Translations under genes and position numbers: made by a program
Assembly (NCBI GenBank): GCA_017853785.1
Contig: JAFMIX010000110.1
Span: 1-7,337 of the forward strand
Origin: Verrucomicrobiales bacterium
GTDB lineage: Bacteria; Verrucomicrobiota; Verrucomicrobiia; Limisphaerales; JAFMIX01
Direction of reading: 5' to 3'
DNA length: 7,337 bases
Shown: piece after piece, positions 6,811 through 7,337 of the stretch
How positions within the stretch are numbered: position 1 is the first letter of the stretch
Layout: each line of letters opens with the position of its first letter
The notes under the pieces: model-generated
Database searches by the model: none
What the model was told of the DNA's origin: nothing
Seen by the model: the letters and a program-made list of their open reading frames with translations, nothing else

Positions 6811-7337
6811 TTAACTCAATTCGCGTTCATCAAACAGCATCACCGCCACCACCAGCACCGCGCCGACGTAGCCGGTGGCGTAGGCGAATGCCTTGCCGAC
6901 GTAACCCCAGTTGAGGACATTTTTGCCCGTTTCCAACGCGTCAGCGAGCCAGAAAAGCTGCCAGTTCGGGGTGATGGTGTAAAGCGCCGTCGCCCACCAC
7001 GAACCCTGGCTGGCGGGCCGCCCGAAGAAATAGTCCGACATCAACCCGAGGAGGAACAACGCCGAGCAGATGGCCAGCGTGGGGATGATGTCCAGCCGTG
7101 TCGAACACGCCAGCGCCAATGCGGCCAGAATCCAAATCGCGAACAACACCAGCACCGCCGCCGGCAAGAGCCGCCAATCCACCGTTGCCATGACGCCCGC
7201 GGACTGTTTCTGGGTGGTGAATTGAAAAATCAGGAACGCGGCGAGCGTGACCAGCGGCGCCAGCAGCAGGACGGCAGTGCTCACGAACGGGCGGCGCAGG
7301 AAGAAATTGGCGAAGCCTGCGAGCGCATAGGCTGCCG
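6811..7337 (-). CDS. ABC-2-type transporter permease, C-terminal part (cut by right window edge)
   Basis: Membrane subunit of an ABC transporter, probably of the ABC-2 export type; the substrate cannot be told. The frame is open to the right edge, so 174 residues and the TAA stop are visible and the true start lies outside. The GTG at 7284 is internal, because the residues before it (ending FFLRRPF) read as natural protein. At least four hydrophobic segments are visible, at about residues 19-39, 56-77, 83-105 and 150-168 of the visible part. A soluble stretch with ITPNWQLFWLADAL lies before the last segment, and the protein ends in a short charged tail (FDERELS). This arrangement and tail are typical of ABC-2 permeases. 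The stop is 6 bases before the SPFH gene start and in the same frame. Its ATPase partner is presumably encoded just outside, or is the ABC ATPase at the left edge. The ABC-2 assignment rests on topology and tail motifs, not a search. Confidence 0.78.
   Translation of the reverse strand, partial: AAYALAGFANFFLRRPFVSTAVLLLAPLVTLAAFLIFQFTTQKQSAGVMATVDWRLLPAAVLVLFAIWILAALALACSTRLDIIPTLAICSALFLLGLMSDYFFGRPASQGSWWATALYTITPNWQLFWLADALETGKNVLNWGYVGKAFAYATGYVGAVLVVAVMLFDERELS

Larger units (their letters stand above)
1..7337 (-). other. Probable single operon spanning the whole window
   Basis: All seven genes point the same way with spacings of 6, 3, 5, 9, 6 and 5 bases in transcription order. There is no room for internal promoters or terminators between genes, and I see no stem-loop with a T tract at any junction. 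Four of the six junctions (permease/SPFH, SPFH/HflC, HflK/ATPase, ATPase/zinc ribbon) keep the same reading frame, with only a stop codon and one to three codons between genes. No junction shows a clear AGGAGG-like ribosome site, so downstream starts probably depend on coupling to the upstream stop. The operon's first and last genes lie outside. Confidence 0.8.

Noticed and set aside
7282..7284. GTG at 7284 as start of the permease
   Set aside because: The frame stays open to the window edge and the 17 residues before it read as permease sequence, so the true start is outside.

Overview
The window is one GC-rich block in which every supportable gene lies on the minus strand. The genes are packed so tightly (gaps of 3 to 9 bases) that they read as part of a single polycistronic operon, transcribed from high to low coordinates. 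Both edges cut through genes, and neither the promoter nor the terminator lies inside. High GC, many alanine-rich proteins, weak or absent Shine-Dalgarno sequences and the kinds of proteins present suggest a Verrucomicrobiota- or Planctomycetota-like bacterium. That assignment is inference; there is no rRNA or marker gene to settle it.

In transcription order the genes are: (1) the C-terminal part of an ABC-2-type membrane permease (6811-7337, cut by the right edge); (2) a 624-residue HflK-like SPFH protein with an unusual N-terminal region of about six extra membrane segments (4930-6804); (3) an HflC-like SPFH protein (3994-4926); (4) a second, ordinary-sized HflK-like SPFH protein that begins with a natural run of seven histidines (2879-3988); (5) a P1B-type heavy-metal P-type ATPase lacking an HMA domain but with a short Cys/His tail (878-2869); (6) a 121-residue B-box-like zinc-ribbon protein with two membrane segments (506-871); (7) the N-terminal part of an ABC transporter ATP-binding protein (1-500, cut by the left edge).

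Taken together, this looks like a membrane-organising and transport operon. Three SPFH proteins, which in other bacteria form the HflK/HflC cage around the membrane protease FtsH, are co-transcribed with a metal-exporting ATPase and ABC transporter parts. No FtsH is present in the window. Three consecutive products (HflK-like, P1B ATPase, zinc ribbon) carry probable metal-binding N-termini predicted to lie in the cytosol. The main hypothesis is an SPFH scaffold specialised for metal transport or metal-dependent membrane quality control. The individual family calls are solid; the joint function is inferred from gene order and motifs only.

There is no CRISPR array, tRNA, rRNA, insertion sequence or integrase in the window, and no gene-free stretch above 10 bases. 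The only repeat of note is a short imperfect 7-base tandem repeat (451-485) inside the start of the ABC ATPase gene.
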